A DNA stretch of 64,000 bases, from NCBI RefSeq assembly GCF_000715075.1, contig NC_134101.1, positions 30,013,322 to 30,077,321 of the forward strand, written 5' to 3'. This stretch comes from Nicotiana tabacum. Lineage: Eukaryota; Streptophyta; Magnoliopsida; Solanales; Solanaceae. The position numbers and the translations under genes are program-made. Below are positions 1 to 11,645 of this stretch, in pieces; positions within the stretch are counted from its first letter, which is position 1; every line of letters starts with the position of its first letter. Below the pieces are notes generated by a model. It did not search any database and was not told the origin of the DNA. It was given only the letters and a program-made list of their open reading frames with translations.

Positions 1-910
1 TTCACCTTGCTAGTTAGTTGAAGTTACATCCCTTTTTCCTAATCGTTGTTATTACCTCTATGTTTTCTGTTCTGTCTGTTACTGATGTTCTCATGTACAT
101 TCTCGTTCTCCATAGCTAATTGCGTATTTCCTATACTATTATTTCTATTATCGGAATTTCTGTCATTTGGTTGGTACTGTTTTACGCATAATTGGTGAGG
201 ATGAGATAAATGTACGAAGGGTGTTGCCGTGCCGTTGGATTTGATGTCTTGAATATATTTCTCACATTATGAAAGTTTTGAGGTGACTGTTGTGATTTAT
301 TGGCTTTCGCTCTAAAGAAAGGATTGGGTGAGATATTGATACCTGTTGAATTGTGTTTTCTTCTAGTACTCCGTTATTGCTTTGTATATTCGTTTCGTGC
401 GCTCTATTCTGTTATACTGTAGTATAGTTTTATTGTTAGTTTATATTACAGGTTTTATCAGTGAGCATCTTTTAACCAAAGCCTCGTCACTACTTCGACG
501 AGGTTAGACAAGATACTTACTCAGTACATGGGCCGGTTGTACTGATACTACACTTCTGCATATTGTATGCAAATGTTGGTTGTTGTTGTTGCTGTGCTCG
601 ACGATGCCGGAATTGAAGATGTGCCTGTGTTTCTATTGTAGCTGCCTCTTATTAATGGTAGTCTTAGATTTATAAAAACTCTGTTTATATACTTTTCAAA
701 TAGAAGATGTATTTACTTCATATCAGTTTTGTAAATTCTATTCTTAGAAGATCATGATTCGTACTACCAGTCCTTGGAGATGTATAAGATTCAGATAATT
801 CCTTCGTTTAATTGTTTTATTAATTTAATTGAAAATGGATAATCATTAATTGGCTTACCTAGCGGGTTGGGTTAGGTGTCATCATGACTAGTAGATTTTG
901 GGTCGTGACA
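1..910 (+). repeat. 5' LTR of element A (3' portion only)
   Basis: The LTR ends in GGGTCGTGACA at 910, the terminus seen in most LTRs here. It carries one copy of the cacgaagggtg-type unit near 217 and a perfect hairpin at 482-503 (CCTCGTC, 8-nt loop, GACGAGG). The start lies outside the window. Full LTR length is estimated at about 3.6 kb by combining both copies. Confidence 0.85.
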
Positions 911-912
911 AG

Positions 913-924
913 TGGTATCAGAGC
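913..924 (+). other. Primer-binding site of element A
   Basis: TGGTATCAGAGC lies 2 nt after the LTR end. It complements the 3' end of plant initiator-Met tRNA, the usual primer for Ty3/Gypsy chromoviruses. Confidence 0.9.
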
Positions 925-3900
925 ACTAGGTTCGTAGGTTCTATGAGTCATGATCAAGTGTCTAGTAGAGTCTTGCGGATCGGTTTGATGACGTCCATAC
1001 CTATCTTCGGGAGGCTACAGGGCATTTAGGAAAAATTTCCCTTTCTTCTTTCTTTATCGTGCGACCTTGTTTCAGCTTGAAATCTATGACTTTGACTCTT
1101 CCCAAATCGCTCATATGTGATGTTTTGCACTCAGTATTCGCTATGCGCCGATGATCGGTGATGCTGCAGATAGATTACGATGGGCTATGGATACTTGATT
1201 ATCATCGCGATCTGTTGTCTAGCCTCAGAAGCAGATGCAGTGTTAAATCTTCTAGTCGTTCATTTGAGGTATGAGGCGGGTTCATATGTCTGGTTGGTAA
1301 GCACAGATTTGGGAAGATTGACTGTGGCTAGGCTATTGTGATTAAGGTGGGTTCATGGCAAGGTGTCGATTTGAGTATAACCAGTGGGCCATCTCCTACA
1401 TGATGAGTTTGGATCGTGTGTCTTGTATGAGGTTTCCATTCGGTGGAGTGCATATGTTATCATTTCAGAGCATTTGGGGAAGTTGTTTGACTATTGCAAT
1501 GATGGGTAAGCTCTTGGCAGAGTCTTCGGGGTGTTCTATGATCGGCATTGCATGAGTTTTGAATTATTCAGCTAAATAGTCATATAAAATCGGGGCATGC
1601 TGTGAAGATATGGTAATTTGGATTACTGATGAGGTGATCTATGGCTTCGAACTAAGTGGTGGAGTCTGCTAATGGAGATCGGATTGTAGGATCATGAGCC
1701 GTATCAGTTTCCGGACCGAGAGATTGCTTGGTTATTTCCTTGAATAGGCATATGCTGGTGAAGCACTGGTTGCTCGACACGTATTAGCTGTGTATTTAAG
1801 ATCAAAGTAAGATGAGTGGTCATCGAGAAGGTTCTATGGAGTTCCAGGTCTTATGTAGCCTTTAAGGACTTTTGAATTTGTCTACGGGCAGACTTGAAAT
1901 CGGTAGCGAATGGTAATCGGATCTGCGGTATTTCCTTGTCAAGAAAGGTCTACATGTCAATGTTGGAGTGATGCAAGAAATGGCTTCGGGTTCCCAGGAA
2001 GTTCCCTCAAGGCTATCATATCGGATTGAGTTACTTTCGGGTTGGCAGCCTACGTGACCCGATTGAGTTAGAGGCGATTGGTTCTGATTACTCGATTATG
2101 TGATACTGAGTTCCGAAGAATTTATCATGGTTATGACCACGACCGGGGTTGGTGTTTACCACAAGTATAAAAGCTATATTGTGTATGGTGGTGTTCTCCT
2201 GGATTGAGTTAAATGAAAGATTCTCTATTGATAAGGTGTTTAGTTTGCTTATGGTTCAAAGTTGACTATGAGATTTTCGTAGTGTTGCGAGTTAGCATGT
2301 TAGAGGCGATGCGCCGTGTGGGGTTGAAAAGTTGCACGTACAAGGTTGCAGATAGTTTCAGAGGGGAGTATATGAGTTCTTGATGACACGGACGATTTCG
2401 GTTGTTTAAGGTTTTGTAGGCACCATGTGTTTCCACTGGGGGAGATTTTGCCTGTTGGCAGGTATGATGTGTTTTGACTTATGGGTGTTTTTTCGCGAGA
2501 TGATGGAGTATGAGTCACATATCAGCCATTTGAGTAGTGATGTTGAGATTGGGTATGAAGATTTTGGTATTCGTGAGGCTCGGAGACTGAATGTTCTTGT
2601 CGGCAGACTATTCCTTGATTGCGAGTTGTGAAGAAATGTAGAGGATTGGATAATTGATGGTAGGTGTTATGGAAAGGTTGCTATAGACTTTTGGAAGGTT
2701 TATTATATGTTGGGATGATCGGAAATTTGTTTGGGAGTTGCTTTTGAGCCTAATGAGAATGTGTATTTTGTATCGGATCGGATTTGTTTGTTCTTGGGCA
2801 GTTGTTATCACATGCATATTATCGAGTGGAATGGATGTTATTCGCGCCTTGGTTTATGCTATATGTTTCTCTCTTATACCACGACGGGTTGTGAGGGTTA
2901 CATGATTCTTCGCGCGCATATTGTGATTCAGTTTAGGCCTCATGGCATTATGGGCGAGATGGCCTTTGTGATGTTGATTTGCTTATTGCACCATAGTTGT
3001 GCTTGTCTTTCTCAGAATTGTTTTTTCCTAATGATTTTCCCACAGTTATATTTTTTTTTTGCACTCGGTTGTACTTGATATTGACGCACATGTGATCAGT
3101 GAGCCCGAGTATTATGGCTCGATGAGTACCCTATGAGGATTGATATGACGGGATCGGATTACACGCCGCAACAGTACAGTGATGAAATGTGACTCCTTAT
3201 TCCTATTTCGTGTATTTTTGCTTTCACCTCGTTGAAAATAGTTCATAAATTTCCCTGCCTGCTTAACTTGCTTAGTAGTCTTCTTATTTAGTTTTCTTAC
3301 TGTTATCTGTCATGTCTGAATTATTACTTGTTAGTGTATGGAACCGGATTGTGTAGGGCTCCATATGATTATTGTTGATACTTGTCGGTGTGGCTGCTCG
3401 TATTGGCTGAGATGAGGTTTCTAGACCTGAGATTTGTGCTATTGTATTGGTATGAGGAAGGTTTGGAAGAATAACACTATATTTTGTTGAGGATGTGGAC
3501 AATGGCCTGGTCGGGCGAGTGAGTTTCTTGGCTTATTGATCAGATGAGTGGTTAAGCGGTTATGTGTGTTTCTTTCATCATCGGTAGGGAATGAAGGTTT
3601 TGAACGAGGTTCTAATCGATAGGAGGTTGCTACCGGCACCGGATTTGTTTTGGGCAGTAATGGTGGTCAGCAGTTCCTACTGTGAGTGTCGAAGTGATGG
3701 GGTATATCATGTGATTACATCTTGGGTTATGGTTATGACTTGATACAGCTTGTTCAGACTTATACAATATGTAGATGTGGGATTCGGGTTTTGTAATGAA
3801 TTCTGGATGATAAAGATGGGTTCTAAGGTTTCAGGACCAAGGTTGAAATAAGGATCTCTAATGGTATGGTGTTGGCGGGCTTATGTGGAACAGGGTGACG

Positions 3901-4007
3901 TGGGATCACCCCCGGGTTTATGCATGGTAAGGTTACACCGTGATTTGATAGCTTCGGAATGACTCCTGGCACGTTCGAGGACGAATGTGTGTTTAAGTGG
4001 TGGAGGA
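925..4007 (+). other. Non-coding internal region and polypurine tract of element A
   Basis: The start (AAGTGGTATCAGAGCACTAG and onward) resembles the leaders of the coding elements. After that no domain is recognisable, and the longest open frame (2731-3078) has no known motif. A pyrimidine-rich CAG acceptor-like site lies near 1062-1076. A block at 3148-3172 resembles the GGATCGGG...CACGCCGCAACA motif of the LTRs. The last bases (3962-4007) keep the ACGTTCGAGGACGAAT segment that in coding elements encodes the polyprotein end, followed by the purine tract AAGTGGTGGAGGA. Confidence 0.65.
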
Positions 4008-4866
4008 TGTAACGACCCGACTGGTCGTTTTGAAGATCTGCACTTCTCTCAATGTTTTGAGGGCTCGAGTATCTCCGCATGATGTATTATGACTTGTGTA
4101 AACCGTCGGTGTTGATTTTCAAGTTATCCAGAATCGATTTAGAAGAAAGAACTTCAAAATTTAAGCTCTAAGTTGGAAGAGCTGACCAAGTTTGACTTTT
4201 TAGCATTTGACCTCGGAATGGAGTTCCGTCAGTTCCGTTAGCTCCATTGGGTTATTTTTGGATTTAGGAGCACGTCCGGATTGTAATTTGAAGGTCCGTA
4301 GTCGAATTAGTCTTGAATTGGCGAAAGTTGGATTTTTTGGGAAGTTTGACTGGGAGTGGACTTTTTGATATCAGGGTCGGATTTCGATTCCGGAAGTTAG
4401 AATAGGTCTGTAATGGCAAATGTGACTTGTGTGCAAAATTTGAGGTCAACTGGAGGTGATTTGAGGGGTTTCGGCATCGGTTGTAGAAATTGAAGTTTCA
4501 AAGTTCATTGATTTTTACTTGAGGTGTGATTCATCGTTTCGAGGTTGTTATGCGTGATTTGAAGCTTCGAGTAGGTTCGTTTCATCAAATGGAAATTGTT
4601 TGCAAAATTTGGCACCATTCGGAGTTGATTTGATATGGTTCGGAGGCTCGGTTGCGATTCTAGAAGTTCTTGAAGTTTAGTTGATCTTCATGCGTTTTGG
4701 CGTCTAATTCGTTGTTTTAGAAGTTATTTTGATGATTTGAGCATGCGAGCAAGTTCGTGTTGTGTTTCTAGACCTGGGTGCATGATTGGTTTTGAGCCCC
4801 GAGGGCTCGGGTGAGTTTCGGATTAGTTTCGGATTGATTCTTCATAAATTTTGATTGCTGGTACTG

Positions 4867-5090
4867 GTATCATCGTATTTGCGATGTATTAGTCGCAAAT
4901 GCGACAGCTACAATTGCGAAGCAGCCATCGCATTTGCGAAGTCTGGGTTGCTGGGGAGAGTTCGCATTTGCGAAATTTCTGCCTTCGCATTTGCGAAGTA
5001 TAGGGTCGCAATTGGACCTAAGCAGGAGGCCCTCCAGTTCGCATTTGCGAACCCCCTGTTGCAAATGCGACATCTGCAACCTATTAAGTG
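4867..5090 (+). repeat. CGC-N4-GCG array in LTR A
   Basis: Units of the type TTCGCATTTGCGAA (inverted halves TTCGCA/TGCGAA around TT) recur, with three complete copies and several one-base variants in either orientation. They sit about 860-1080 bp from the LTR start, just before the TATA-like box. Confidence 0.85.
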
Positions 5091-6084
5091 CTGAGAATTC
5101 CGAGACTTAGCCTCATTTGGGTATATTTTGAACCCTAGGTCCGAGAAGAGGCGATTTTATGAAGGGATTTTCATACCAAATCATTGGGTAAGTACATTTA
5201 ATCATTTCCCAACTACATTTCATGATTATACATATGATTTAACATCAAATTCATGAGAATCTAAAGGAAAATTTGGGAAAAATTGTAAAATCTTTCAAAA
5301 ATGCAAAATGATGATTTGAAGGACAAATTGGTATCGGAACTTGATAGTTTTAGTATGGTTGAATTCGTACCGGAATAAGTGTTTGGGTTTTGTAAATTTT
5401 ATCGGGTTCCGAGGTGCGGGCTCGGAGAGTTGACTTTTATTGACTTTTTAGAATTTGAATAAAAATCACACCATTATTAATTGAAGGAAAAGCTAAATTG
5501 AATATTGAATTAGCCAAATTAAGGTAAGTGTTTTGCCTAAGTTTGTTGAGGGAATTTTTCCTCCTATTTGTCATTTTTTGCCACATGCGGGGGTGATACA
5601 TATATGAGGTGACGGGCGTATATGTATGTGCCAGGGTTAATCATGCTCGGGGGAGGGGGTGGACTATGTTACATTTATGGTTGTAGAATTTCGTGATCTC
5701 CTACTTCATGCCTTACTTGACTCTTAGAAACTAAGAACATAATATTAAATGATAGAAATCAAGACTTAGCTTATTATAACTTGATCAAATTTGATGGAAT
5801 TCTGAGAATATATTGATGGGTCTAATTCGGTCATTTCTATGCTTAATCGTTAATACATTGCTATAGCCGATCTCCTTGGGATACTAGATTCTATACTTGT
5901 GTTGTGGATCATTTGTGAGATTGTGGAAGTATTTGAATAATACGGTTCTTGAGGGTTTATTGAATCATTGTTGGCTCGAAAAGTTATGATTGGGATTTGT
6001 TTGGAACATCCGTTAAAATACTCTCCTTGATGTTATTTATGCTTCCTGCCTTGTTTGTCATTGATATACATATGCTTGGTAAGG

Positions 6085-6275
6085 AAAAGTGTAAAGCACG
6101 AAGAGTGATGTCGTGCCATATTATTGAGAGTAAAAGCATGAAGGGTGATGCCGTGGCATATTATTGAGAGTAAAAGCACGAAGGGTGATGCTGTACCATA
6201 TCATTGTGAGTAAAAGCACGAAGGGTAATGCCGTGTCATGTTATGTGAGTAAAAGCACGAAGGGTGATGCCGTGC
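6085..6275 (+). repeat. Minisatellite of about 40 bp in LTR A
   Basis: Five imperfect tandem units contain the core AAAGCACGAAGGGTGATGCC followed by a CAT-rich tail. Units vary by single bases. Weaker single copies occur at 6320 and at 217 in the other LTR. Confidence 0.85.
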
Positions 6276-6854
6276 CATTGTGTTGATATTAGTATGCTTT
6301 CATGTTATGGTGAGTTCATGGCACGAAGGGTGTTTTCGTGCAAGTGAGGACGAGAGTCATGCATTATGTTGTGATATCTCTTTCTTGCAGATATTTTTAT
6401 GTCTTTACCTGGAGTTGTTGTTATCGTGTTCATGGTTCTTATGTGATATGTTGTTACTGTTCTGTCTTATCCTCTATCACCTTTGTTGTCGTGTTACCAT
6501 GCCTTCTATTTACTTAAACTTGCCAATATCATGCTTACTTCCTGCTGTTATGATTGCATCCATGTCATCTGTTTTGTTGCACTTAAGTGTAGGTCTTCTT
6601 CCATACTAGTCGTTCATGTCCCTATTTGCTAATTTATAAAGATCATGTGTTTGCTTCCTTATTTGCCATATCTATTTTCATGCCTTCACCTTGCTAGTTA
6701 GTCGAAGTTACATCCCTTTTTCCTAATCATTGTTATTACCTCTATGTTTTCTGTTTAGTCTGTTACTGATGTTCTCATGTACATTCTCGTTATCCATAGC
6801 TAGTTGCATATTTCCTACACTATTATTTCTATTATCGGCATTTCTGTCATTTGG

Positions 6855-7070
6855 GTAATTAGCTCTTGTAAAGAAATTCGGAGTCAGAAATTGACTCTAA
6901 GGCTTATTGGCTAGGAAAAATGGGAGGACCTTCAGTCTGGCTCTAGCTAATGTGCCCAACTCGGTTATGGTGGCACGGGTAGGTGTACAGGGTGTTGAAC
7001 AATAATTTTGGATAACTCTGTAGCAGTTCCTAGCACGTTCGAGGATGAACGTATGTTAAGTGGGGGAGAA
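6855..7070 (+). other. 3' end of the internal region of element B
   Basis: The sequence abuts truncated LTR A and ends with a CACGTTCGAGGATGAACG segment and the purine tract AAGTGGGGGAGAA directly before LTR B. It is the remnant of an otherwise lost element. No complete domain is left. Confidence 0.7.
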
Positions 7071-9974
7071 TGTAATGACCCAACCGGCCGTTTTGAGCTC
7101 TGGCATGTCATTCGACGGTTTGAGGCCTTGAGTATATTCACTTTAGGTATTATGACTTGTATGTGTGGTCGAAATCAAATTTCGAGAGGTTCGGAGTTAA
7201 TTTGGGAAGAAAATTCTAAATTCGAAAGCTTTAAGTTGAAAGAATTGACTAAGGTGTGACTTTTGAGCAAACGACCTCGGAATCGGGATTTGAAGGTTCC
7301 AATAGGTTCGTATGATGATTTCGAACTTGGGCGTATGTTCGGGTCGAGTATCGGGTGGAGCGGGAGTATTTCGGCGCTTATTACGGAGGGTTGGCATTTT
7401 GAAGGTTTAATAATTTTCTAAGTTTGGGTTGAAGTGGATTTTGATGTTATCGATGTTTGTTTGGGATTCCAAGTCTGGGAATAGTTCTGTATGGTGATTT
7501 TTGTCTTAGGAGTGTGTCCAGACGTTGATTTGGAAGTTCGTAGGTCATTTCAGCGTCAATTGGCGAAAGTTAGAAATTGGATGATTTTTTGGGAAGTTTG
7601 ACCGAGAGTGGACTTTTTGATATCGGGGTCGGATTCTAATTTCTCAAAGTGGGAGTAGGTCCGTAAGTCAATCGGACTTGATTTGATATGTTTCGGCACA
7701 AGATATAGAATTTTGAAGTTTGAAAATTTTATAAGTTTGATTCGAGGTGCAACTTTTAATTTCGGTATTGTTATGTGTGATTTGAGGCCTCGAGCAGGTC
7801 CGTGTTATGTTTATGGAACTTGTTGGTATATTCGGGTGGAGTCCCGAGTGGCCCGGGTGAGTTTCAGACGAGGTTTGGATCATTTTCGTTTCATGTTGCA
7901 TTGTTGTAGGTATGTTGGTTCTGGTTTTTCTGCATCTGCGGAAGAATGGGCGCGGATGCGAGTCCGCAAATGCGGACAGTTGATCGCAGAAGCACAAGTA
8001 GGCTTGCCTGGGGAAGATCGCAGAAGTAGAAATTGGGGCATCTGTGGCCCCGCATAAGCAAGGGCCTTGGGCGCAGATGCGATACAGATCGCAGAAGTGC
8101 GTTTGGCTTCACACCTGCAGCTGCACAGAAGCAAATGGATATCCGCAGGTGCGAAGGGTCGACTGGCTAGTGGATTTTGCAAAAGCGACTCTTGTGTCCG
8201 CAGAAGCGAAAATGACTGGGCAGAACCCTTTAAGTTCGAGGGTTCAATATTTGCACCCATTTTTTGGATTTTGGAGCTCAGTTTGAGCGACGTTTGAGAG
8301 GAATTTCACCATACAACTTAGGTTAAGTGTTTTTGACTCCCTTGTAATTATATTTCATGAATTAATCTTCATTTTTGGTGTATGATTATCGAATCTTCAA
8401 GAGAAATTAAAGCAAATTTCCATAATTTCATAAAATAAATTTTTGATTTTTGAATACCGATTCGGAGTCGGATTTGAGTAAAATTAGTATGGTTGAACCC
8501 ATAGTTGGATGGGTTGTCGAATTTTGTGAGTTTCGTCGGGTTCTGAGGCATGGGCCCCACTGCCAACTTTTCGAGCAGAGTTGGAAATTGTTTAAATTGA
8601 TTAGTTATGGGTATTAAAACACATATTGATTGATTTGCACATTGTTTGCATAATTTTTGGATCAACAAGCATCGGTTAGAGGTGTTAGAGTGGCGTTGGA
8701 GCCGGTTATGGAACTTCGGAGCAAGGTAAGTCTCTTGTCTAACCTTGTAAGAGGGAATTTACCCCATAGGTGATTTAAATTAATATTTGCTGTTAAATGT
8801 GGGGGGATGCATACGCACGAGGTGACGAGAGTCCGGGCGTAGCTACTAATTATGCTTATGTCCGGGTAGTTTAGGACCCAAATCATGAATTACTTGTAAT
8901 GTTTGCATCCTTTGTTAATTGAGGTACCTGAATCATATTGGAAATTGTTAGATGAAACAGTAAAATACCGAAATTTCATGTACTTGAATTTTTGTGCGAA
9001 TTACTCGACAATTAATAGAAATTGTACATCCATACGTGTTAGCCTCGTGATAGCTCCTCATTCCACAGGTTCATAAAGTGTCCTCCTTTCTTGTGGAGCG
9101 GGCCGAACAACTCTGCAGTATAGATGCATCTATGATTCGTGTTGCTCGACCCTCGGCAGTGTAAACATTATTCTGGATCGGGCCGAACGACCTCGGCAGA
9201 ATAGTGCGTTATATCGTTAGTAGCCCGAATATTCACGAGCAAATCTTTCCACTGATGCCCGGTATGTTTTATGATATTCCTTATTTATTTGATAATGACA
9301 CTTTACATTTTTTTGAGTTGATATGGTAGAATACAAGATTTAAAAATTCATGCTTTAAAGGAAATATTTGGAAGACTATGGAACTTACATATTTACCCCA
9401 TTACTTCTGCATGCTTCATATCCGCTCACGCTTTTATTATATTGCTCTATTGGACCTTTAGTAAGTGTCGATGTCGACCTCTCGTCGCTAATTCTTAGAG
9501 GTTAGACTTGATACTTACTGGGTACGCATTGATTTACGTACTCATACTACACTTGCTGCACACTTTGTACAGGTACATATATGTCTAGTGGTCTTTTGGG
9601 CACAGAGGCGCGGCTATTGTGGGGATTTACTTCCATGTTACGAATCAGCAGCATACAGAGTCTGCATCAAAGTTATATATATTCTCCTATCTAATTTGTA
9701 TTCCAGACATAGGTTGTATTTTATCATATTTTCTAGTTGATGTTCATGCACTTGTGACACCTGATTTTGGGGGTTTTCTTTGGGTTAATCATTGTTGTGG
9801 TACATGTTAATATTTCTATTCATTTTGTAAATTCTATGATATACTGTTAAATTAAGGAAAAATCATAATTTCAAAAATACTAAAATGAGTAAATAACTTG
9901 ATAAATCAATGTTGACTTGCCTGACGGTGGTGTTAGGCGCCATCATGACCCTTAGTTGATTTTGGGTCGTGATA
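7071..9974 (+). repeat. LTR B (3' LTR of a 5'-truncated element)
   Basis: It starts TGTAATGACCCAACCGG after a PPT and ends GGGTCGTGATA, a mutated form of the usual GTGACA. It contains a CGC-N4-GCG array (7925-8230), TTTAAG (about 8228), a weak first donor AGGTTAAGT (8319), an AG candidate at 8668-8669, a second donor AAGGTAAGT (8724) and a CCTCT/AGAGG hairpin (9478-9501). No target duplication could be found. Confidence 0.8.
7925..8230 (+). repeat. CGC-N4-GCG array in LTR B
   Basis: Units such as CGCAGAAGCG, CGCAGATGCG, CGCAGGTGCG and CGCAAATGCG recur, several decayed to TGCG or CACG forms. Position in the LTR is equivalent to that in LTRs A, D, E1 and E2. Confidence 0.8.
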
Positions 9975-10480
9975 TTATTATACTTGGTTAGGGTCCCATG
10001 GGGCTCGGATGAGTTTTGGATGAGTTTTTTTAATGTGTTTAGTGTTTTGACATTGTTTTGAGCATAAGCATGTAATGATCCAAAGGTCCATTTTTAGTTT
10101 TAGAGATAGATATTTGATTTCGAGACATCCAGAAGTTTGATAATGAATTATATCAATGATCTGGAATGTTTGGTCTAATTTCATCAAGTCGCGATTGGAT
10201 TTTTACAGCGAAGCATGAGTTAATTATTTAACGAGTGAAGTTGGTATCGTATTGAGAAAATGAGATCTAACTTGAATTTTGATTGAACGACGAGGTTCGT
10301 ATTATTATTTGTGACTCATAAGAACAAGAATCGTCGAATTCCGAGTTCGTATAATGAAGTTAGAGCCTTTTTAGTGAAAAATAAACTGTTGGTGCAACAA
10401 TTATTGTGCGCACCTTTAGCGACCAGATTTGGTACTTTTAGCGATGGGAATTGGGCTTTTAGCGACCAGATTAGTGTTTT

Positions 10481-10996
10481 TATTAAGCAGTTTTTTTTTG
10501 TAACCTCATTTCAATGTTTTTGGACGAAAGAACTCGGTTTGGGGCGATTTCTGAGCGAGAATTCACGGGATTTCTTGAGATAAGTCACTTGTGATCATTT
10601 TTACTACATAATATTGAATTATCATTCAATATTCCGACTATATTAAGTGATTTTGAGGTGTAATTCGAGAATTTGGGCCTAGAGATTTGAAAATAAGATT
10701 TGGGGATTTGGAGGTCGAGTTGATGTCGGAATTTGGTAAATTTGGTATGGTTGGATTCGTGGTTGAATGAGCGCTCGAATTTTGTTTTCATCAGGTTCTG
10801 AGATGTGGGCCCCATTGTTAACTTTTGATCTCACTTTTTCGGATTTTATTCAGAAACTTAGCATTTTGTATGGAATTTATTTCTATAATTTGTATTGAGT
10901 ATATTGAATTATTTGTGACTAGATGCGAGACGTTTGGAGGCTGAATCGGGAGGAAAAGGCTTATTGGAATAAAGAATTGCACGGTTTGAGGTAAGT
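10481..10996 (+). promoter_or_regulatory. Candidate promoter-splice module of LTR C
   Basis: TATTAAG lies 99 bp before the first donor position (GAG/ATAAGT, one G-to-A change from GTAAGT). The putative intron is 10580-10923 (344 nt), ending TTTGTGACTAG. The putative exon is 10924-10990 (67 nt), followed by GTAAGT. E1 has the same intron length and E2 differs by 2 nt. Inferred from pattern only. Confidence 0.45.
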
Positions 10997-11334
10997 AACA
11001 TTTCTATACTTGGAGCTCGGAGTATGAACTCTGAATATACGTGTTATGTGATTTATTTGGAGGTGACGCACATGATAGGTGACGGGCGTGTGGGCGTGCA
11101 CCATAGAAATTGTGACGTAATTGATTTCGTGGAATTTTATAGTCAAATAATCTTGGCATTATCCATATATCCTCTACTTGTTAGAGAAATTGAGCTGAGA
11201 CTCGTATTAAAGATTATGTTTAGGCTACGTGCCGATATTTTTGGGACCCACAAGGGTCATATTGCTGTTGAATTAATTATTTTAAAAATGTAAATTTCAT
11301 ACTCAATCATGTTCATCCGGTTGTGATGATATAT

Positions 11335-11645
11335 ATGGGATCGAGCTGCACGCCGCAGCAGGCCTTATAGTCTTTATTATTATATGGATCGGGGGATGCA
11401 CGCCGTAGCGTACCTTATAAGCTTTATTGTTATGGGATCGGGCTGTACGCCGTAGCAGGCCAGATTGGCTTATATTAGCACTTGGGATGGATCCGCCCCT
11501 CCGGAGTCTGCACCCCCCCATAGTGAGCGCAGATGATATTATATTTGGGATGGACTTCCCTGGGCATGGAGTTGCCTTATTTATTTATATTTTGGATGGA
11601 CTTCCCTAGGCATGGAGTTGCCTTATTTATTTATATTTGGGATAA
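11335..11645 (+). repeat. Two tandem repeats in LTR C
   Basis: Three units of about 50 bp (11335-11465) share GGATCGGG...CACGCCG(C/T)AGC. Two further units of about 45 bp (11548-11640) share GGATGGACTTCCC and GCATGGAGTTGCC. Related single copies occur in the minus-strand LTRs. Confidence 0.8.

Larger units (their letters stand above)
1..6854 (+). mobile_element. LARD-like non-coding LTR element A, truncated at both ends
   Basis: A partial 5' LTR (1-910) is followed by a primer-binding site, about 3.1 kb of internal DNA, a purine-rich tract and a second LTR copy from 4008. Bases 1-170 align collinearly with 6685-6854, which shows that the two LTRs belong to one element. I found no gag, protease, RT or integrase motif in the internal part, unlike the other elements here. 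Retained PBS and PPT without coding DNA fit a large retrotransposon derivative (LARD) moved by a partner's enzymes. The 3' LTR stops abruptly at 6854, losing about 740 bp. Advanced decay of a coding element remains possible. Confidence 0.75.
4008..6854 (+). repeat. 3' LTR of element A, 3'-truncated
   Basis: It starts TGTAACGACCCGACTGGTCG after the PPT. In order it holds a CGC-N4-GCG array (4867-5090), a TATA-like CTATTAAG (5081), a donor GGGTAAGT (5185), an AG acceptor candidate at 5450-5451, a second donor AAGGTAAGT (5522) and a 40-bp tandem repeat (6085-6275). It breaks at 6854, where foreign internal sequence begins. Confidence 0.8.

Noticed and set aside
913..924. tRNA gene at the TGGTATCAGAGC sites
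   Set aside because: Only the 12-nt complement of the tRNA 3' end is present, as expected for a primer-binding site; no cloverleaf is found.
2731..3078. 115-codon frame in element A as a gene
   Set aside because: The composition is Cys/Tyr/Phe-rich without any motif, the start has no support, and the region is non-coding in the rest of the element.
4867..5090. CRISPR-like repeat pattern
   Set aside because: Units are 10-14 bp, irregularly spaced, inside a plant LTR. CRISPR arrays are prokaryotic with constant spacers.
7880..8260. Overlapping open frames on both strands in LTR B (and similar ones at 14303-14605, 22007-22324, 38624-38989)
   Set aside because: They fall on the CGC-N4-GCG arrays, whose codon-like periodicity and low stop content create frames on both strands. 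They are not conserved in sequence between LTR copies.
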